A stretch of DNA of 64,000 nucleotides, from NCBI RefSeq assembly GCF_015207375.1, contig NZ_JADEWY010000016.1, forward strand, positions 1 through 64,000. Direction: 5' to 3'. Below are positions 9,269 to 20,592 of the stretch, piece by piece (the stretch's first letter is position 1; each line of letters starts with the position of its first letter). The translations under genes and the position numbers were made by a program. The notes beneath the pieces were generated by a model that saw nothing but the letters and a program-made list of their open reading frames with translations, was not told the origin of the DNA and did no database searches. The stretch comes from Coleofasciculus sp. LEGE 07092. GTDB taxonomy: Bacteria > Cyanobacteriota > Cyanobacteriia > Cyanobacteriales > Coleofasciculaceae.

Positions 9269-9296
9269 CCCCCCTAGCTCCCCTTATCAAGGGGGG
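9269..9296. repeat. C-run/G-run hairpin repeat
   Basis: CCCCCCTAGCTCCCCTT and AAGGGGGG form a hairpin between two minus-strand genes. Sequences of this kind recur in cyanobacterial intergenic DNA, and a related one lies near 58650-58690. It could act as a transcript end. Confidence 0.55.
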
Positions 9297-9365
9297 ACTG
9301 TGCCAGACTAACTCGCAAAGTGCTGTAAATAAAAGTTCTATCTCAGATATTGCACCATTTCCAAA

Positions 9366-12300
9366 TTAGTGAGTGTTAAGGTACTGTGTGTTTCGCCGCA
9401 GCGCTTTGCGATCGCACAAATGTCTGTCACTCTCTTCCACCTCGATATTCGTCTGCAAATAATCCTGCACCCAATTGCAACCATAGGATAACACTTGCTC
9501 AAGCTTGACTACCTGATCTAAATCCCACAAAATAATCGTTTTGTCTACACTAGCTGAAGCAATGGTTCTGCCATCTGGACTGAAAGCAACGTCGTAAACG
9601 CGATCGCTATGCTTTTCGAGAGTGGTGATAAACGTACCGTCACGCCTCCAGAGTTTGATCGTATTGTCCCAAGAAGTCGAGGCAATTATTTTATTATCAG
9701 GACTAAAGGCAAGACCATCAACGCGATCGCCATGTCCTGCTAGAGTAGCGAGAAAGGTGCCATCACGCTTCCAGAGTTTGACGGTATTATCCCAACTTGC
9801 AGAGACAAGACGCTGACTATCCGGGCTAAACGCTACTGCCCGAATTACGTCCTTATGCCCACTCAGCGTTCTTAGCAACGTGCCGTCAGGCTTCCAGAGT
9901 TTAATGGTCTTATCTCCACTCGCTGATGCCAAAAGCTGACCGTCCCGACTAAAAGCGACTCCATGAACTGGTGCGCTATGTCCTTGAAGAGTTTTTACCA
10001 ACGTGCCGTCAGGCTTCCAGAGTTTAATGGTCTTATCTCCACTGACTGATGCTAAAAGCTGACCGTCAGGGCTAAACGCTACTTTATAAATTGTATCACT
10101 ATGACCCTGGAGAGTCTGAAGTAAAAGACCCTCCTTGCTCCAGAGTTTAACCGTCTTATCCCGACTTGCCGAAGCAATCGTTTCACCATTGGGACTAAAA
10201 GCAACGTCGAGAACTGCATCCTGATGTCCATACAAGGTTTTCAACAAGGTGCCGTCTATTTTCCAGAGCTTGATAGTACTATCCCAACTGGCAGATACTA
10301 AGGTTTTACCGTCGGGGCTGAATGCCACTCCCCAAACAGCATCCCTATGTCCAGGAAGGACTCTCAACAAGGTATTTTCAAGGGTCCAAAGTTTGATTGT
10401 TTTGTCCCAACTGGCAGATGCTAGGGTTTTACCGTCGGGACTGAACGCAACTCCCCAAATAGCATTGGTATGCCCTTTGAAGGTAGTCAGTTGGGTGCCA
10501 TCGATTTTCCAGAGTCTGATAGTTCTATCCCAACTCCCGGAGGCTAAAATTTGACCGTCGGGACTAAAGGCAACACCGTAAACCCCATCACTATGTCCTT
10601 CTAGAGTTCTTAGCAGAGTTCCGTCATCCCTCCAGAGTTTCACTGTTCCATCAAAACAGGTTGATGCCAGGGTTTGACTGTTGGGGCTAAATGCCACACC
10701 GTTAATCCCGTCATTATGACCCCTAAGAGTTTTCAGTAACGTGCCGTCAGGCTGCCAGAGTTTGATAGTACTATCCCAACTTGCTGATGCCAGCATCTGA
10801 TTATTTGGGCTAAATGCCACGCCTCGAACTTCGTCAGTATGTCCTGTTAAGGTAGTCAGCAAAGTGCCGTCTATTTTCCAGAGTTTTACAGTTCTATCGG
10901 CACTTCCAGAAGCAATAATTTCACCATCTCGACTGAATGCCACGCTATTGACGCCATCACTATGTCCGTTTATTGTTCTCAGCAGAGTCCCGTCACGCTT
11001 CCAGAGTTTAACCGTCTTATCTCCACTGGCTGAAGCGATAAGCTGACTGTCGGGGCTAATTGCTACTCCTCTGATCTTATCGCTATGCCCTTTGAGTGTA
11101 ATCAGTAAGGTGCCATCCGGTTGCCAAAGTTTAACGGTTGTGTCCTCACTGGCGGAGGCAATTAGAGAACCATCAAGACTGAAAGCGACGGTATAAACGC
11201 CCTGACGATGACTCGATAAGCGGTTATGTTCTTTAACTCCATACACGGTTCGGCGCAATACCTGTTCAACTTGGTTCTCCGTCTCGGTGTCTGTCCTCCC
11301 TAGGGTTTGTAGTTTTTGTTTGGCTTTAATGGCGGCTATTAGGGCATCCAATCGTTTATCGACAGCAAATAAAGCCTCAGATGAGGTGGCGATTGCTTTA
11401 ATTTCACTAATCGCTAATCGGTGGTTTTGAATCAGCATTGCCCCTGCGAGTCCACTCGCCACGAGAAAGGCGATACAAAAGGTCGCTAGTAACAATCGCT
11501 GTTTTTTGGCAACCTCTTGTTCGGCTTTGAGCCGGGCTTCAATTTCTTTGATGCGTTCGGCTTCCAACCGTTGTTGAACATCTTTTCGATCTAATTCTTC
11601 GCTGGCGGCTAAAAATTGATAATCGAGATCGCTCAAACTTTTGTCCCGCGCCCAAGCTTGCGCCTCTTTGAGAGCTTGTCCCCGCAATAATCGTGATTCA
11701 TCCTGTTGTTTGGAGGCTATCCAGGTATCGAAATTTTGAGAATAGGGACGAAGAGAGGTTAACTGTTTTTCGACCCATTCGAGGTTGAATACCTCTTGAT
11801 AAATTCGGTTTTTAAGTTTCAGATATCCTTGCTGTTTGACGACTAAGCCTGATAGCAGCAGTTCAATTTGCTCTGGAGAGTCATCGGTTTCGATTCCCCC
11901 GGCATCACTTAAATCAAATTGTAAGAGTTGCTGATAGATACCCAATAATCTGCCAGCCCGTTGCTCGTTTTTTAAGATGCGATCGCGGATTGTTCTTAAA
12001 TGCTCTGGTTCATCAGCAGATTCCCATTTGTAGATAATGTGCTTGTGTATTATTGATTCCACCCAAAAGGCTTCGGTTCCCGGTGGAATTTGCCAAACTT
12101 CACTCCCGGCATCAGAGGCAATATATCGCGTTTCTACAAGATTTTGTAGCAGTTGACACAGCTTTTGGGTCAGAAAGGGTTGTCCGCTTGTCCAGGCTAA
12201 TATCTGTTTGAGAATGGCTTGGGGATTTGAGAACTTCTCCTTTAATCCTTTAGCTAAGGGTTGAGCTTCCTCTAGAGTAAAGCCTTGCAAATCTATGGCT

Positions 12301-12908
12301 TTACCAATATTAAAGGGTGTGCGATTTCGGTCAGCAATTAAATCTGAAGGTGTTGCTACTCCGAAGATGGCAAAGGTGATGCGGTTATAGTCGGGATTGA
12401 TGGCTCTCTGGTTATAGCAAAACCGGATAAGGGCAAAAAAATCATCAATGGGGAAGTCTAAGCTGAGAATACTATCAATTTCATCAATAAAAATAAAAAT
12501 TTTTTCGTTGGGGAATTTAACTAAGAGGATATCTTCGATAAAATGACTCAAACTCTGAAGAATTGAGATATCTTCTTCGTGTTGCCACCAGGTTTTGAGA
12601 TTCACTTTTCCCAGCAGTTTGAACCCTCGCCACAACTCCGAAACCACACCTTTGTACCACTGAGTCGGGGTGATAGTTTCACTGCCGATACGAGTCATAT
12701 CTAGGGTTGTACATTTAAACCCGTCCTGTTGCAATTGATTGCGGGTGCGGACTAAGAGGGAAGATTTGCCCATCTGCCGGCAGTTGAGAATGTAACAAAA
12801 CTCCCCCTGTTTTAGTGCCTCATAAAGTTCGCTGTCTGCTTGTCGTTCTACATAGCTAGGATGATTGGTTGCGAGACTTCCACCAACTTGATAGTCGTAA
12901 TTCGTCAT
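9366..12908 (-). CDS. AAA-like ATPase (AAA_35) with two WD40 propellers
   Basis: About 1,180 residues. The N-terminal AAA_35-type P-loop ATPase (about 1-330) opens [20 protein letters not shown] and has a Walker A-like [11 protein letters not shown] near residue 46 and an acidic Walker B stretch [10 protein letters not shown]. Then come a helical linker with coiled coil, one membrane helix near residue 475 ([20 protein letters not shown]), and 14 WD40 repeats (about 565-1150, each ending in KLW or close), enough for two seven-bladed propellers. I used the ATG giving MTNYDY; a TTG 18 bases upstream is also in frame. It overlaps the upstream gene by about 50 bases, so the pair is translationally coupled. 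Likely a membrane-tethered signalling scaffold (inference). Confidence 0.88.
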   Translation of the reverse strand: MTNYDYQVGGSLATNHPSYVERQADSELYEALKQGEFCYILNCRQMGKSSLLVRTRNQLQQDGFKCTTLDMTRIGSETITPTQWYKGVVSELWRGFKLLGKVNLKTWWQHEEDISILQSLSHFIEDILLVKFPNEKIFIFIDEIDSILSLDFPIDDFFALIRFCYNQRAINPDYNRITFAIFGVATPSDLIADRNRTPFNIGKAIDLQGFTLEEAQPLAKGLKEKFSNPQAILKQILAWTSGQPFLTQKLCQLLQNLVETRYIASDAGSEVWQIPPGTEAFWVESIIHKHIIYKWESADEPEHLRTIRDRILKNEQRAGRLLGIYQQLLQFDLSDAGGIETDDSPEQIELLLSGLVVKQQGYLKLKNRIYQEVFNLEWVEKQLTSLRPYSQNFDTWIASKQQDESRLLRGQALKEAQAWARDKSLSDLDYQFLAASEELDRKDVQQRLEAERIKEIEARLKAEQEVAKKQRLLLATFCIAFLVASGLAGAMLIQNHRLAISEIKAIATSSEALFAVDKRLDALIAAIKAKQKLQTLGRTDTETENQVEQVLRRTVYGVKEHNRLSSHRQGVYTVAFSLDGSLIASASEDTTVKLWQPDGTLLITLKGHSDKIRGVAISPDSQLIASASGDKTVKLWKRDGTLLRTINGHSDGVNSVAFSRDGEIIASGSADRTVKLWKIDGTLLTTLTGHTDEVRGVAFSPNNQMLASASWDSTIKLWQPDGTLLKTLRGHNDGINGVAFSPNSQTLASTCFDGTVKLWRDDGTLLRTLEGHSDGVYGVAFSPDGQILASGSWDRTIRLWKIDGTQLTTFKGHTNAIWGVAFSPDGKTLASASWDKTIKLWTLENTLLRVLPGHRDAVWGVAFSPDGKTLVSASWDSTIKLWKIDGTLLKTLYGHQDAVLDVAFSPNGETIASASRDKTVKLWSKEGLLLQTLQGHSDTIYKVAFSPDGQLLASVSGDKTIKLWKPDGTLVKTLQGHSAPVHGVAFSRDGQLLASASGDKTIKLWKPDGTLLRTLSGHKDVIRAVAFSPDSQRLVSASWDNTVKLWKRDGTFLATLAGHGDRVDGLAFSPDNKIIASTSWDNTIKLWRRDGTFITTLEKHSDRVYDVAFSPDGRTIASASVDKTIILWDLDQVVKLEQVLSYGCNWVQDYLQTNIEVEESDRHLCDRKALRRNTQYLNTH

Positions 12909-14838
12909 TCCCCATTCCCTGTTCAAATCTAAAATTTAAACTTGAACAAAGGGTAACGCGATCGCGTCCCCATCGTTTTGACTCATACAGCGCATTGTCA
13001 GCCGCATCTATAATCGTTGTTAGATCATCATCTGGTTTGGGAATAGTGCTAGCGACTCCTAAACTGATGGTGATAATTGGTAAAAAACCGCCAATTCGAC
13101 TCTCATCATGGGCAATCCCCAGTGCTTTTACCTGCTCTCGGATTTCTTCAGCCAGTTGTAAAGCACTATTGGCATCGCTATAGAGCATAATCACCGCAAA
13201 TTCTTCCCCCCCAAAACGCGCCACGAAAGCAGCCCGACTATCTGCGCAATCACCGATAGCTTTAGCAACTTTCTGTAAACACCCATCCCCAGCTAGATGA
13301 CCAAATGTATCATTGTAAATCTTGAAAAAGTCGATATCGGCTAAAATTATTGAAAGGGGAGCTTCTGCCTGCACCAACTGCTGCCATTCTTGTTCGAGGT
13401 ATTCGTCAAAGCTACGCCGATTCGGGAGTCGGGTTAGGTTATCTAAGCTACACAAGCGCTGTAATTGCTGGTTTTCTTCTTCCAACTGCTCAAGGCGATT
13501 TTCCAAGGGGGGTTCTTCAAAGAGTTGCTCTCCAAAATACAAGCGATACAACTCACAACCGATTATCGCCTCATTTCCCTCCAGCTTCACCAGCCCCATA
13601 CTCTCTAATTTATATGCTGCGATCGCGTCTAAGCGCACCCTATCCGATGCAGTAACCACTTGTTTCAAAACATCTGCCAATTCCGGACGCTTTTGCAGAG
13701 TTGCTAGCTGACTCCGTAAGTGATGGCTATAAATCCCGGCTGCTGTGGGTGCGTTTTGCAATAGCGGCTCTAAGGTTAAATCAGAACAACAGAGGTGATA
13801 AAGAGCCAATCGCAGTAAATAAGGATGTCCTCCTACCATTCCCATTAGTTTTTCAGCTTCATAGCCATCTGTCCAATCAAGTCCGTGACGCACTGCCAAA
13901 TCCTGCAACTGCTCCAGGGTAAACTCTGGTAAGGTAATCGGCAGTCCGATATTAAAAGGGGATTGGTTGAGTGTTAAGGATACATAAACTTCTGTAGAGT
14001 GAACCACCACCAGCCGTAGTTTTTGTAGGCTCTCATCCTGTTGAGCTTCTTCATGCCATGATCGCAGTAAGGGCAGAAACTCTCTAGCAATCTTGGGATA
14101 CTCGAAAATTCGATTCACTTCATTGAATGCCAAGACTACAGGAGAGTCGATTTGCTCCAACAGATATCCCTGAAAATAGATCGTGCAGCTTACTTTACTG
14201 CCAATCTCTTCATCCCAATACTCATCAATGTAAGATTCGAGCTTTAACTGCCGAGTGGCATTGGCACACAACCAACGCAAAAATTTATCAAGGGAGGCAA
14301 AAACTGCCTCATCCGCTTGCTGAAAATCTATACTAACAATTTGGTACTCCTGAGCAGCAGCCTGAGCGATAAGCCGCAGCAGCAGAGAACTTTTTCCCAT
14401 CTTCCGAGGCGCTTTGATGCGAACAACGCTACCAGGTTTTCTAATCTCACTGTAGGCACGTTCTTCAAGGGGAGAACGCTCGATGTAAAATGCTGAGTTG
14501 AGTGGTACAGGACTACCCGGAAATTCGATACACTCTTCAGTTGCTTCTGGCTCAGAGTCTAACTGGGTGTAGTCATCTGGTTTCAGAGTTAGGTTAAAAG
14601 CACTGAAGTAGCACTCTAAACTTTGTCGATCAACACCCACTTGACGGTGATGAATTTTGGTGAGAGTATTGGGGCTTAAACTCGTTCGTTCGTTTAACTC
14701 TTCAAGGGTATAAGCTTTGTTAGAGTTTTCTTGTGCTTCTAATGCCTGCCTTGTTGCTTGTAGGCGGTGCCAACCCGGAAGCGTAAGGACAACACCTCGT
14801 TTGCGCTTTGGGGGCATATTTCTCAGTGGCATTTGCAT
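12856..14838 (-). CDS. HTH-AAA_35-GGDEF diguanylate cyclase
   Basis: 660 residues. An N-terminal helix-turn-helix-like region (about 40-80, [20 protein letters not shown]) precedes an AAA_35 ATPase (about 105-400, P-loop [11 protein letters not shown] near residue 144). A coiled coil ([15 protein letters not shown]) leads into a GGDEF domain (about 475-640) with the active-site FGGEEF near residue 543 and [16 protein letters not shown]. This predicts GTP to c-di-GMP synthesis gated by ATPase state. The inhibitory I-site RxxD is missing (SxxA at that place), so product feedback is probably absent. It overlaps and precedes the AAA-WD40 gene on the same strand; the two share the same ATPase type. 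Confidence 0.87.
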   Translation of the reverse strand: MQMPLRNMPPKRKRGVVLTLPGWHRLQATRQALEAQENSNKAYTLEELNERTSLSPNTLTKIHHRQVGVDRQSLECYFSAFNLTLKPDDYTQLDSEPEATEECIEFPGSPVPLNSAFYIERSPLEERAYSEIRKPGSVVRIKAPRKMGKSSLLLRLIAQAAAQEYQIVSIDFQQADEAVFASLDKFLRWLCANATRQLKLESYIDEYWDEEIGSKVSCTIYFQGYLLEQIDSPVVLAFNEVNRIFEYPKIAREFLPLLRSWHEEAQQDESLQKLRLVVVHSTEVYVSLTLNQSPFNIGLPITLPEFTLEQLQDLAVRHGLDWTDGYEAEKLMGMVGGHPYLLRLALYHLCCSDLTLEPLLQNAPTAAGIYSHHLRSQLATLQKRPELADVLKQVVTASDRVRLDAIAAYKLESMGLVKLEGNEAIIGCELYRLYFGEQLFEEPPLENRLEQLEEENQQLQRLCSLDNLTRLPNRRSFDEYLEQEWQQLVQAEAPLSIILADIDFFKIYNDTFGHLAGDGCLQKVAKAIGDCADSRAAFVARFGGEEFAVIMLYSDANSALQLAEEIREQVKALGIAHDESRIGGFLPIITISLGVASTIPKPDDDLTTIIDAADNALYESKRWGRDRVTLCSSLNFRFEQGMGNDELRLSSWWKSRNQSS

Positions 14839-15163
14839 AACTGGTTCAATTGCCAGGAGACTATTTCGGTTAATTATTGCACTTCCCTAAAGGTAAAGCG
14901 AGGAAAACAGTTTTTTTTAACCTTGTCAAATTTTTCTCCCCATCAAACTTTTTTTAAACTCATCCTGCCAGGGGTAGAACTCCCCTAATTTTTCTTAAGT
15001 TGCGTCATTAACTTGCGATCTTCAGTTGTAGGGCTCTGAGAGCAGAAGCAAACTAAAGGTGCGGCTGAGGTGAGTGCATACTTTTTAAGGAATGTAAATG
15101 CTCTAGCTCTAGTGTTCTCAACCGCCTCAAGCAACTATCGGGGAGCATCTAAAGGGGTAACGT
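14839..15163. other. divergent intergenic region
   Basis: 325 bases between the minus-strand AAA-GGDEF gene and the plus-strand PATAN gene. AT-rich, with T-runs near 14910-14920 and 14948-14955. It must hold two promoters, but I see no clear operator or RNA. Confidence 0.4.
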
Positions 15164-15943
15164 ATGTGTATTGCAGGTTCTGTAACAGACTGTTCCATCG
15201 CTGAAATTTTTCAGTTCATCGAGAAAACCAAAAAAACTGGCTTACTTACGATTCGTTCTTTTCCAGACTCCAAAGCCACACCGTCTAATGTTCATTACAT
15301 CTGGGTCTGCAATGGTAAGATTGTGGCAGCCGCAAACCGATTAGACGAGCAAGGTTTGAGTTCGCTGATTAGTCGATGTAAGTGGGTGAGCGATCGCGTC
15401 CTCACCAAATTACTTCAGTGGTGCTGTCCGACTAATCAACCCTTGGGTGTGTGGCTCAAAAACAATCGAGTCTTAGAATCCCAAAATCTAGAACAGCTAT
15501 TTCAGATTCAATTATTACAACAAGTCTACCCCTTGTTTCAACTCAAGGAGGCTCAGTTTCAATTCGACTCGAAAGCATTCTTACCAGCGCGAGAAATGAC
15601 GGGTTTAAACATACCCGCAACAGAAGCCACATTAATGGGGTTGCGAGTGCTGCAAAATCAGGGCATTCTCACCGAAGGCTTGCCCGATCCCCAAAAAGCA
15701 TTAATCAGTATTATTAGCAATCAACCCCTCTGTCGGCTAGATGCCCTAGAGTGGCAAGTTTGGGAGTTTACCAACGGGACGGTATCTCTGAGTGCGATCG
15801 CGCAGCAGCTAAGATTACCTGTCAAAACTATACAGCAAACTGCATTAAGGTTAATAAGTGTGGGTCTAGTGCAAGAAGTGCCATTGCTGGTTAATCCCTT
15901 ATCAAAACCAGCATTCCACTTCGTACCTCTCTATCCCCTGTAG
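15164..15943 (+). CDS. PATAN/DUF4388 domain protein
   Basis: 259 residues. The N-terminal part (about 1-115) fits the DUF4388/PATAN pattern (SVTDCSIAEIFQFIEKTKKTGLLTIR; IWVCNGKIVAAANRLDEQGL). A helical extension (about 185-240) resembles a winged helix. In cyanobacteria PATAN domains are found on regulators of phototaxis and pili. The ribosome site is GGGG about 6 bases before ATG. A receiver protein follows after 14 bases, so the two probably form a two-component output pair in one operon. Confidence 0.8.
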   Translation: MCIAGSVTDCSIAEIFQFIEKTKKTGLLTIRSFPDSKATPSNVHYIWVCNGKIVAAANRLDEQGLSSLISRCKWVSDRVLTKLLQWCCPTNQPLGVWLKNNRVLESQNLEQLFQIQLLQQVYPLFQLKEAQFQFDSKAFLPAREMTGLNIPATEATLMGLRVLQNQGILTEGLPDPQKALISIISNQPLCRLDALEWQVWEFTNGTVSLSAIAQQLRLPVKTIQQTALRLISVGLVQEVPLLVNPLSKPAFHFVPLYPL

Positions 15944-15957
15944 CCCACCCCTCGAAA

Positions 15958-16341
15958 ATGAAAATTCTATTACTAGTGAAGGATGCGTCCTTTAGTGAAA
16001 CTTTAACAGAAGCTCTCACTGATCAAGGTTATACAGTCTATGCCGTCTGCAACAGCAAAGCTGCTTGGAACCAACTAAGAGACACCCACTACGATTTGAT
16101 GCTGTTGGATATCCTATTTCCCAAGCTAGATGGTGTCAACTTTTGCCGAAACCTGCGTTCTCACGGCTACTGCCTGCCCATATTCTTGATGACTGAACCA
16201 GATATTGGCGTTAATAAAATGATCGGTTGGGGTGCTGGTGCCGACGAATATTTCCTAAAACCCTTTGATTTACAGTCGTTAAATGCCCGAATCAGAGCCT
16301 ACTGGAGAAACCAAGTTCCGTTAAGCCCATTCCCTGCATAG
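15958..16341 (+). CDS. stand-alone response regulator receiver domain
   Basis: 127 residues, one receiver domain and no output domain. The phosphoacceptor is D51 (LMLLDILFPKLDG), with T79 (FLMTE) and K101 (FLKPF) in the expected places. The usual pair of acidic residues near the N terminus is K8-D9, so one Mg-binding acid is replaced by Lys, which may weaken phosphorylation. It lies 14 bases after the PATAN gene. Such CheY-like proteins usually act by binding a partner; the PATAN protein is the obvious candidate. Confidence 0.88.
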   Translation: MKILLLVKDASFSETLTEALTDQGYTVYAVCNSKAAWNQLRDTHYDLMLLDILFPKLDGVNFCRNLRSHGYCLPIFLMTEPDIGVNKMIGWGAGADEYFLKPFDLQSLNARIRAYWRNQVPLSPFPA

Positions 16342-16362
16342 TTAAAAGGGGAGTGGGGAGTA

Positions 16363-16399
16363 GGGAGTCATTACTCATTACTCATTACTCATTACTCCC
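16363..16399. repeat. TCATTAC tandem repeat inside an inverted repeat
   Basis: Four head-to-tail copies of TCATTAC (16368-16395) flanked by GGGAGT and ACTCCC. This is a short tandemly repeated sequence of the kind common in filamentous cyanobacteria; it lies between convergent genes. A related TCATTAG series occurs near 51000. Confidence 0.85.
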
Positions 16400-16402
16400 T
16401 AA

Positions 16403-16816
16403 TTACCGCTCACAAACCCATTTCCACAACGGATGACTCGCTCCCTGCTGACAAATACGGTGTACTTTATGTTCCAAACGTTTTTGTTCAGCGGGATGTA
16501 TTCCCAGTAAAATATTACGACTCTGCCATACCAAAACAGAAGCCGTCATGCCAATGCAGATAGAAAAACCTAAAACAGGCAGACGGTTGTAAACGATACC
16601 ATATCGCACGGCTGCCCAGGTAAAATGCGATCGCAACAGAGAAAGTTCATAGCGCCAACCCCACAAGCTCAACGGAGCCAGACTAATCCACAAGAAACCC
16701 ACCAGTAACCACCGCCCATAGACGGTAAGCTGATGTAACCGTTGAACTTTAATATGGAAGGTTGAGTCGAGGTTATGGGGGGTTGTCTGAGACGTTTGAG
16801 CGTCGGGCTGCTCCAT
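16403..16816 (-). CDS. hypothetical membrane protein downstream of secF
   Basis: 137 residues from ATG (MEQPDAQTSQTT); an in-frame TTG 33 bases upstream would leave only 7 bases after secF. Two membrane helices are visible (about 35-55 and 80-98: WLLVGFLWISLAPLSLWGW and GFSICIGMTASVLVW). The gene follows pdhB-secD-secF on the same strand, so it is likely the last gene of that operon. I do not recognise a function. A role beside the Sec accessory complex is only suggested by position. Confidence 0.7.
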   Translation of the reverse strand: MEQPDAQTSQTTPHNLDSTFHIKVQRLHQLTVYGRWLLVGFLWISLAPLSLWGWRYELSLLRSHFTWAAVRYGIVYNRLPVLGFSICIGMTASVLVWQSRNILLGIHPAEQKRLEHKVHRICQQGASHPLWKWVCER

Positions 16817-16856
16817 AGTTAGTGAATCGTTTAGGGTAGGAAATCGCAACAGCCAG

Positions 16857-17822
16857 CTAACCTTCGTCGGATATTTTAGCCTCTGTTGCTGGCATCATTT
16901 GAGCCTTGCCAGTACGTTCTCGCCACCACGCTAACATCGTACTGGCAACAAAAATACTTGAATAGGCACCCGCAATAAAGCCGACGATTAAGGCTAAAGC
17001 AAAGTATTTGAGAGTTTCCCCCCCAAATAGAAAGATAGATACTAATGCTAGTAACGTTGTAAACGTGGTGTTGATTGATCGTGTCAGTGTTTGATTGACA
17101 GCATCTTCTACCACTTGGTTAATATGTCGCTCTGGATGCAGGGCGATAACCTCCCGCACACGATCATAAATGACTACAGTGTCGTTAACAGAAAAACCAA
17201 TAATTGTCAAGAGAGCCACTACAAACAGGCTATCAACTTCCAGTCCCTGAACTAAACCTAAAATAGAAAAAATCCCCAGAGTCACTAATACGTCGTGAAA
17301 TAGAGCAATGAAAGCGAAGAAGGCATAGTCAAATTGGAAGCGGAAGGAGAGGTAGATGAGAATACCTGCAAAGGAGACGAGCAATGCCAGCAAGCCCGAA
17401 ACAAATAGCTGTCGTCCCAGGGTTGGACCAACTGTATCAATCTGAGTCGCTTGCGGATCAAACGCTCCAATCTTTTCGCTCAACGCCTGTTGCAATTGAG
17501 TGCGGGGTTCTACATCCAAGGTTTTGGTGCGAATAGTCAGAGCGTGTTGCTGTTCCCCCAGACGTTGAATACTGCTGCCTCCCAGTTCCTGTTCTGCCAA
17601 AACCTCTCGCACGGTTTCCAGCTCAATTGGTTTTTCACAGTTCCCCGGCACAGAGCAATCGAGTTCAAATTGCAGCCGTGTACCCCCTACAAAATCTAAA
17701 CCCAGGCGTAACGGTGCCCCAAACTGGCTAACAGAGATCGCCATAGCAACGATACCCGCTAGGATCACGGTAGCCGAGATTGTCCACCAAAGCGATCGCT
17801 GTTTAATTACATTGAATGTCAT
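16857..17822 (-). CDS. secF: protein translocase subunit SecF
   Basis: 321 residues, the usual size. The first membrane helix is followed by [13 protein letters not shown] (the conserved FxGG region). A periplasmic P1-like domain comes next, then five more helices with [13 protein letters not shown] and [15 protein letters not shown], the hallmark SecF motifs. With SecD it forms the proton-driven accessory complex that helps pull exported proteins through SecYEG in plasma or thylakoid membranes. It starts 18 bases after secD. Confidence 0.97.
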   Translation of the reverse strand: MTFNVIKQRSLWWTISATVILAGIVAMAISVSQFGAPLRLGLDFVGGTRLQFELDCSVPGNCEKPIELETVREVLAEQELGGSSIQRLGEQQHALTIRTKTLDVEPRTQLQQALSEKIGAFDPQATQIDTVGPTLGRQLFVSGLLALLVSFAGILIYLSFRFQFDYAFFAFIALFHDVLVTLGIFSILGLVQGLEVDSLFVVALLTIIGFSVNDTVVIYDRVREVIALHPERHINQVVEDAVNQTLTRSINTTFTTLLALVSIFLFGGETLKYFALALIVGFIAGAYSSIFVASTMLAWWRERTGKAQMMPATEAKISDEG

Positions 17823-17840
17823 TTCAAATTTCCCTTTCCC

Positions 17841-19244
17841 CTACGATTTTACTGAAGCCGGGAGATTGGGACAAAACAGTTCCGGCTTCTGGCGCACCCC
17901 AGGAAATCCCAAGACGAGTAGCAGCATCAAGGTACGACTACAGGTAATAGCGGTAAACATACTCATGGCTACTCCGATGGCAAGGGTGAGGGCAAAACCC
18001 TTCACCAAGCCAGAACCCAGCCAAAACAGCGCCGCACAAGCAATTAACGTGGTGACGTTGGCATCTAGAATACTCGAAAACGCTCGATAAAACCCTGATT
18101 CTACTGACCGATAAAGGGTTTTTCCCTCTCGCAATTCTTCTCGCGTCCGCTCAAAAATCAGCACATTGGCATCCACCGCCATGCCAATACTGAGAATAAA
18201 TCCAGCGATTCCCGGTAGGGTTAAGGTGACACCCAGTAAGACAAAGGCGGCTAGGGTGAACAGGGAATAAACGCTCAGGGCAGCATCAGCAATCAAACCG
18301 GGTAGCCGGTAGTAAACCCCCATAAATATCAAAACTAAAATTAGACCGCCAACCGCTGCATAAACACTGCTTTGGATACTGTCTCGCCCCAAGGTGGCTC
18401 CCACAGTCCGATTTTCCACAATTTCCACAGGCAGGGGTAAGGCTCCACCCCGTAGCTGAACCGCCAATTCGCTAGCCGTTTCGACAGTAAAGTTGCCAGT
18501 AATCACAGCCCCCCCACCCGCGATACCTGTTTCGGCATATTCAGGTCCGACGGTTGGGGAGCTGAGTAAGGCATTATCCAGAAAAATACCAATACTGCGA
18601 CCCGTGCCCGCTAAATCTTTTGTGAGTTGAGCAAATTTTTCACCGCCCCCAGCGTCAAAGCGAATCGACACTTCCCACAGCTCCCCAAATTGAGTGGGTT
18701 GAGCGCGGGCATCTTGAAGATTTTTACCCGTGAGATTGATGCTTTCAAAGAGTTTGGCGATCGCTTCGTTACTCCGATCTAATGTATCTTGAACTTCCGT
18801 CAGTTCTTCTTCATTCCCACTTTTCTGGAGTACGTCTCGCTGCTCCAACAATTGCTGGCGTACCTGCTGCTCGATTTGCAACTGCGCCTCCGTACCCGGT
18901 CGTTGCATCCGAAATTCTAGCTGTGCCGTCCCTCCCAGCACCCGTTCTGCCTGTTGCGGGTCATTCACCCCTGGCAACTGCACCAAAATTTGGTCAGAGC
19001 CAACGCTTTGTACCACCGATTCTGAAACTCCTAGGGCATTAACTCGGCGCTCAATAACACTTTGAACTGCTTCTAGTTGTTCGGCTGTAATTTCTTGGAT
19101 TTCTTCTGTAGGGTTAACCTGAATGGTCAGTTGCGCCCCGCCCCGCAAATCTAGTCCTAGTTGGATGGGAATCTTGATCAACACAACAATTGCCAGAACC
19201 ACCAGGACTAGAATTAAGGCTAATAACGAACGCTGTCTCTGCAT
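17841..19244 (-). CDS. secD: protein translocase subunit SecD
   Basis: About 467 residues from ATG ([11 protein letters not shown]); an in-frame TTG adds seven. The first helix is followed by [14 protein letters not shown], then the large periplasmic domain (about 60-300) and the C-terminal membrane domain with [20 protein letters not shown], the proton-relay region. It is shorter than E. coli SecD, as usual for cyanobacteria. It partners SecF, encoded directly downstream, and lies 113 bases after pdhB. Confidence 0.97.
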   Translation of the reverse strand: MQRQRSLLALILVLVVLAIVVLIKIPIQLGLDLRGGAQLTIQVNPTEEIQEITAEQLEAVQSVIERRVNALGVSESVVQSVGSDQILVQLPGVNDPQQAERVLGGTAQLEFRMQRPGTEAQLQIEQQVRQQLLEQRDVLQKSGNEEELTEVQDTLDRSNEAIAKLFESINLTGKNLQDARAQPTQFGELWEVSIRFDAGGGEKFAQLTKDLAGTGRSIGIFLDNALLSSPTVGPEYAETGIAGGGAVITGNFTVETASELAVQLRGGALPLPVEIVENRTVGATLGRDSIQSSVYAAVGGLILVLIFMGVYYRLPGLIADAALSVYSLFTLAAFVLLGVTLTLPGIAGFILSIGMAVDANVLIFERTREELREGKTLYRSVESGFYRAFSSILDANVTTLIACAALFWLGSGLVKGFALTLAIGVAMSMFTAITCSRTLMLLLVLGFPGVRQKPELFCPNLPASVKS

Positions 19245-19357
19245 AACTACGACCCGCCGCAACAAATGCTATGATAATCCCTTTTGAGGGTCATGAGTTC
19301 AACGGCGATGCTTTCCTTGAAGTTCTAATTGCTGTAAAGACGCTAAATATTGCACCT

Positions 19358-20341
19358 CTACACCTGTAACATAATCATCTTCTTCACGGCTTCAACAATT
19401 TGCTGGGGTTGGACAATCGTCAGGCTCTCCAGAGTGCCGTTGTAAGGGGTAGGGATATCTTGAGACGATAGCCGTAGGACGGGGGCGTCTAGTTCATCAA
19501 ATAACCGCTCATTAATCGATGCCGTCACTTCCGCTGCGATACCCCCTGTCTTCATGCATTCTTCCACCACAATGACTCGGTGGGTTTTGCGAATCGAGGC
19601 ACTAATCGTTTCAAAATCTAGGGGTTTTAGGGAAATCAGGTCAATGATCTCTGGGTCAAATCCTTCTTTCTCAAGGGGCTTCACCGCTTGCAGCACATGG
19701 TGACGCATTCGAGAATAGGTCAGGATAGTAACATCGCTACCCTTACGAACCACTTCGGCTTTATCAAGGGGCAGCAGGTATTCCGCTTCTGGCAGGTCTT
19801 CTTTTAAGTTGTAGAGTAGGACGTGTTCAAAGAATAAAACCGGATTGTCATCACGGATTGCTGATTTCAGCAGTCCCTTGCCATTGTAAGGAGTTGAACA
19901 GGCAACAATTTTCAGACCGGGAACTGCCTGAAAATAAGCTTCTAATCGCTGGGAATGTTCAGCACCAAGTTGACGACCTACCCCACCGGGTCCTCGAATC
20001 ACCATGGGAATTTTGAAGTTACCGCCGGAGGTATAGCGCAGCATCCCTGCATTATTGGCAATTTGGTTAAATGCCAGGAGCAAAAAACCCATATTCATGC
20101 CTTCAATGATGGGGCGCAAACCCGTCATTGCGGCACCCACTGCCAGTCCGGTGAAGCTATTTTCAGCGATGGGAGTATCAAGAACTCGCAGTTCCCCGTA
20201 TTTTTTGTATAAATCCTTCGTGACTTTGTAGGAACCTCCGTAGTGACCAACATCCTCACCGAGAACAAAAACCGTTTTATCCCGAGCCATTTCTTCATCA
20301 ATGGCTGCGCGCAATGCATTGAAAAAAAGTGTTTCTGCCAT
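19358..20341 (-). CDS. pdhB: pyruvate dehydrogenase E1 component, beta subunit
   Basis: 327 residues from ATG ([18 protein letters not shown]); a TTG directly before it is also in frame. It has the transketolase-like pyrimidine-binding domain ([51 protein letters not shown]) and the C-terminal domain. With the alpha subunit, encoded elsewhere, it decarboxylates pyruvate and passes the acetyl group to the E2 lipoyl domain. The order pdhB-secD-secF recurs in cyanobacteria. Confidence 0.96.
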   Translation of the reverse strand: MAETLFFNALRAAIDEEMARDKTVFVLGEDVGHYGGSYKVTKDLYKKYGELRVLDTPIAENSFTGLAVGAAMTGLRPIIEGMNMGFLLLAFNQIANNAGMLRYTSGGNFKIPMVIRGPGGVGRQLGAEHSQRLEAYFQAVPGLKIVACSTPYNGKGLLKSAIRDDNPVLFFEHVLLYNLKEDLPEAEYLLPLDKAEVVRKGSDVTILTYSRMRHHVLQAVKPLEKEGFDPEIIDLISLKPLDFETISASIRKTHRVIVVEECMKTGGIAAEVTASINERLFDELDAPVLRLSSQDIPTPYNGTLESLTIVQPQQIVEAVKKMIMLQV

Positions 20342-20521
20342 CAATACCTCACCAAATTCGGCAAATGAGATCCTAGCATTGCCCAGCTTACCTTAGGCTG
20401 CACGAGGGATATATTTTGTCGTTTTCGATTCCCTTGTCTTCACTCAATCAAAAACAAGCTGTAAACTTTGTTTTTTAGAGGGATCGCTCCCCAGATGGAT
20501 CTATTGATCCCAAAGATAGGT

Positions 20522-20546
20522 ATACTGTAACTTTTGTATACAGTAT
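20522..20546. promoter_or_regulatory. inverted repeat upstream of the RlpA-like gene
   Basis: ATACTGTA-N9-TACAGTAT is a perfect 8-bp inverted repeat about 50 bases before the start codon. It could be an operator or part of a promoter. It is not a proper NtcA site because the GTA and TAC are nine bases apart, not eight. Confidence 0.4.
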
Positions 20547-20592
20547 TACGGCTAATTGCCAAAGTGCATCCTAACTCACATTATCATCGCTC

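Noticed and set aside
9366-12908. Frameshifts within the WD40 region suggested by plus-strand frames
   Set aside because: The minus-strand frame is continuous with 14 regular repeats; the plus-strand frames are shadows.
16360-16400. CRISPR-like direct repeats
   Set aside because: The 7-base units are contiguous with no spacers; this is a short tandem repeat.
20527-20541. NtcA binding site (GTA-N8-TAC)
   Set aside because: The spacing is nine bases, and the symmetric centre belongs to a longer inverted repeat.
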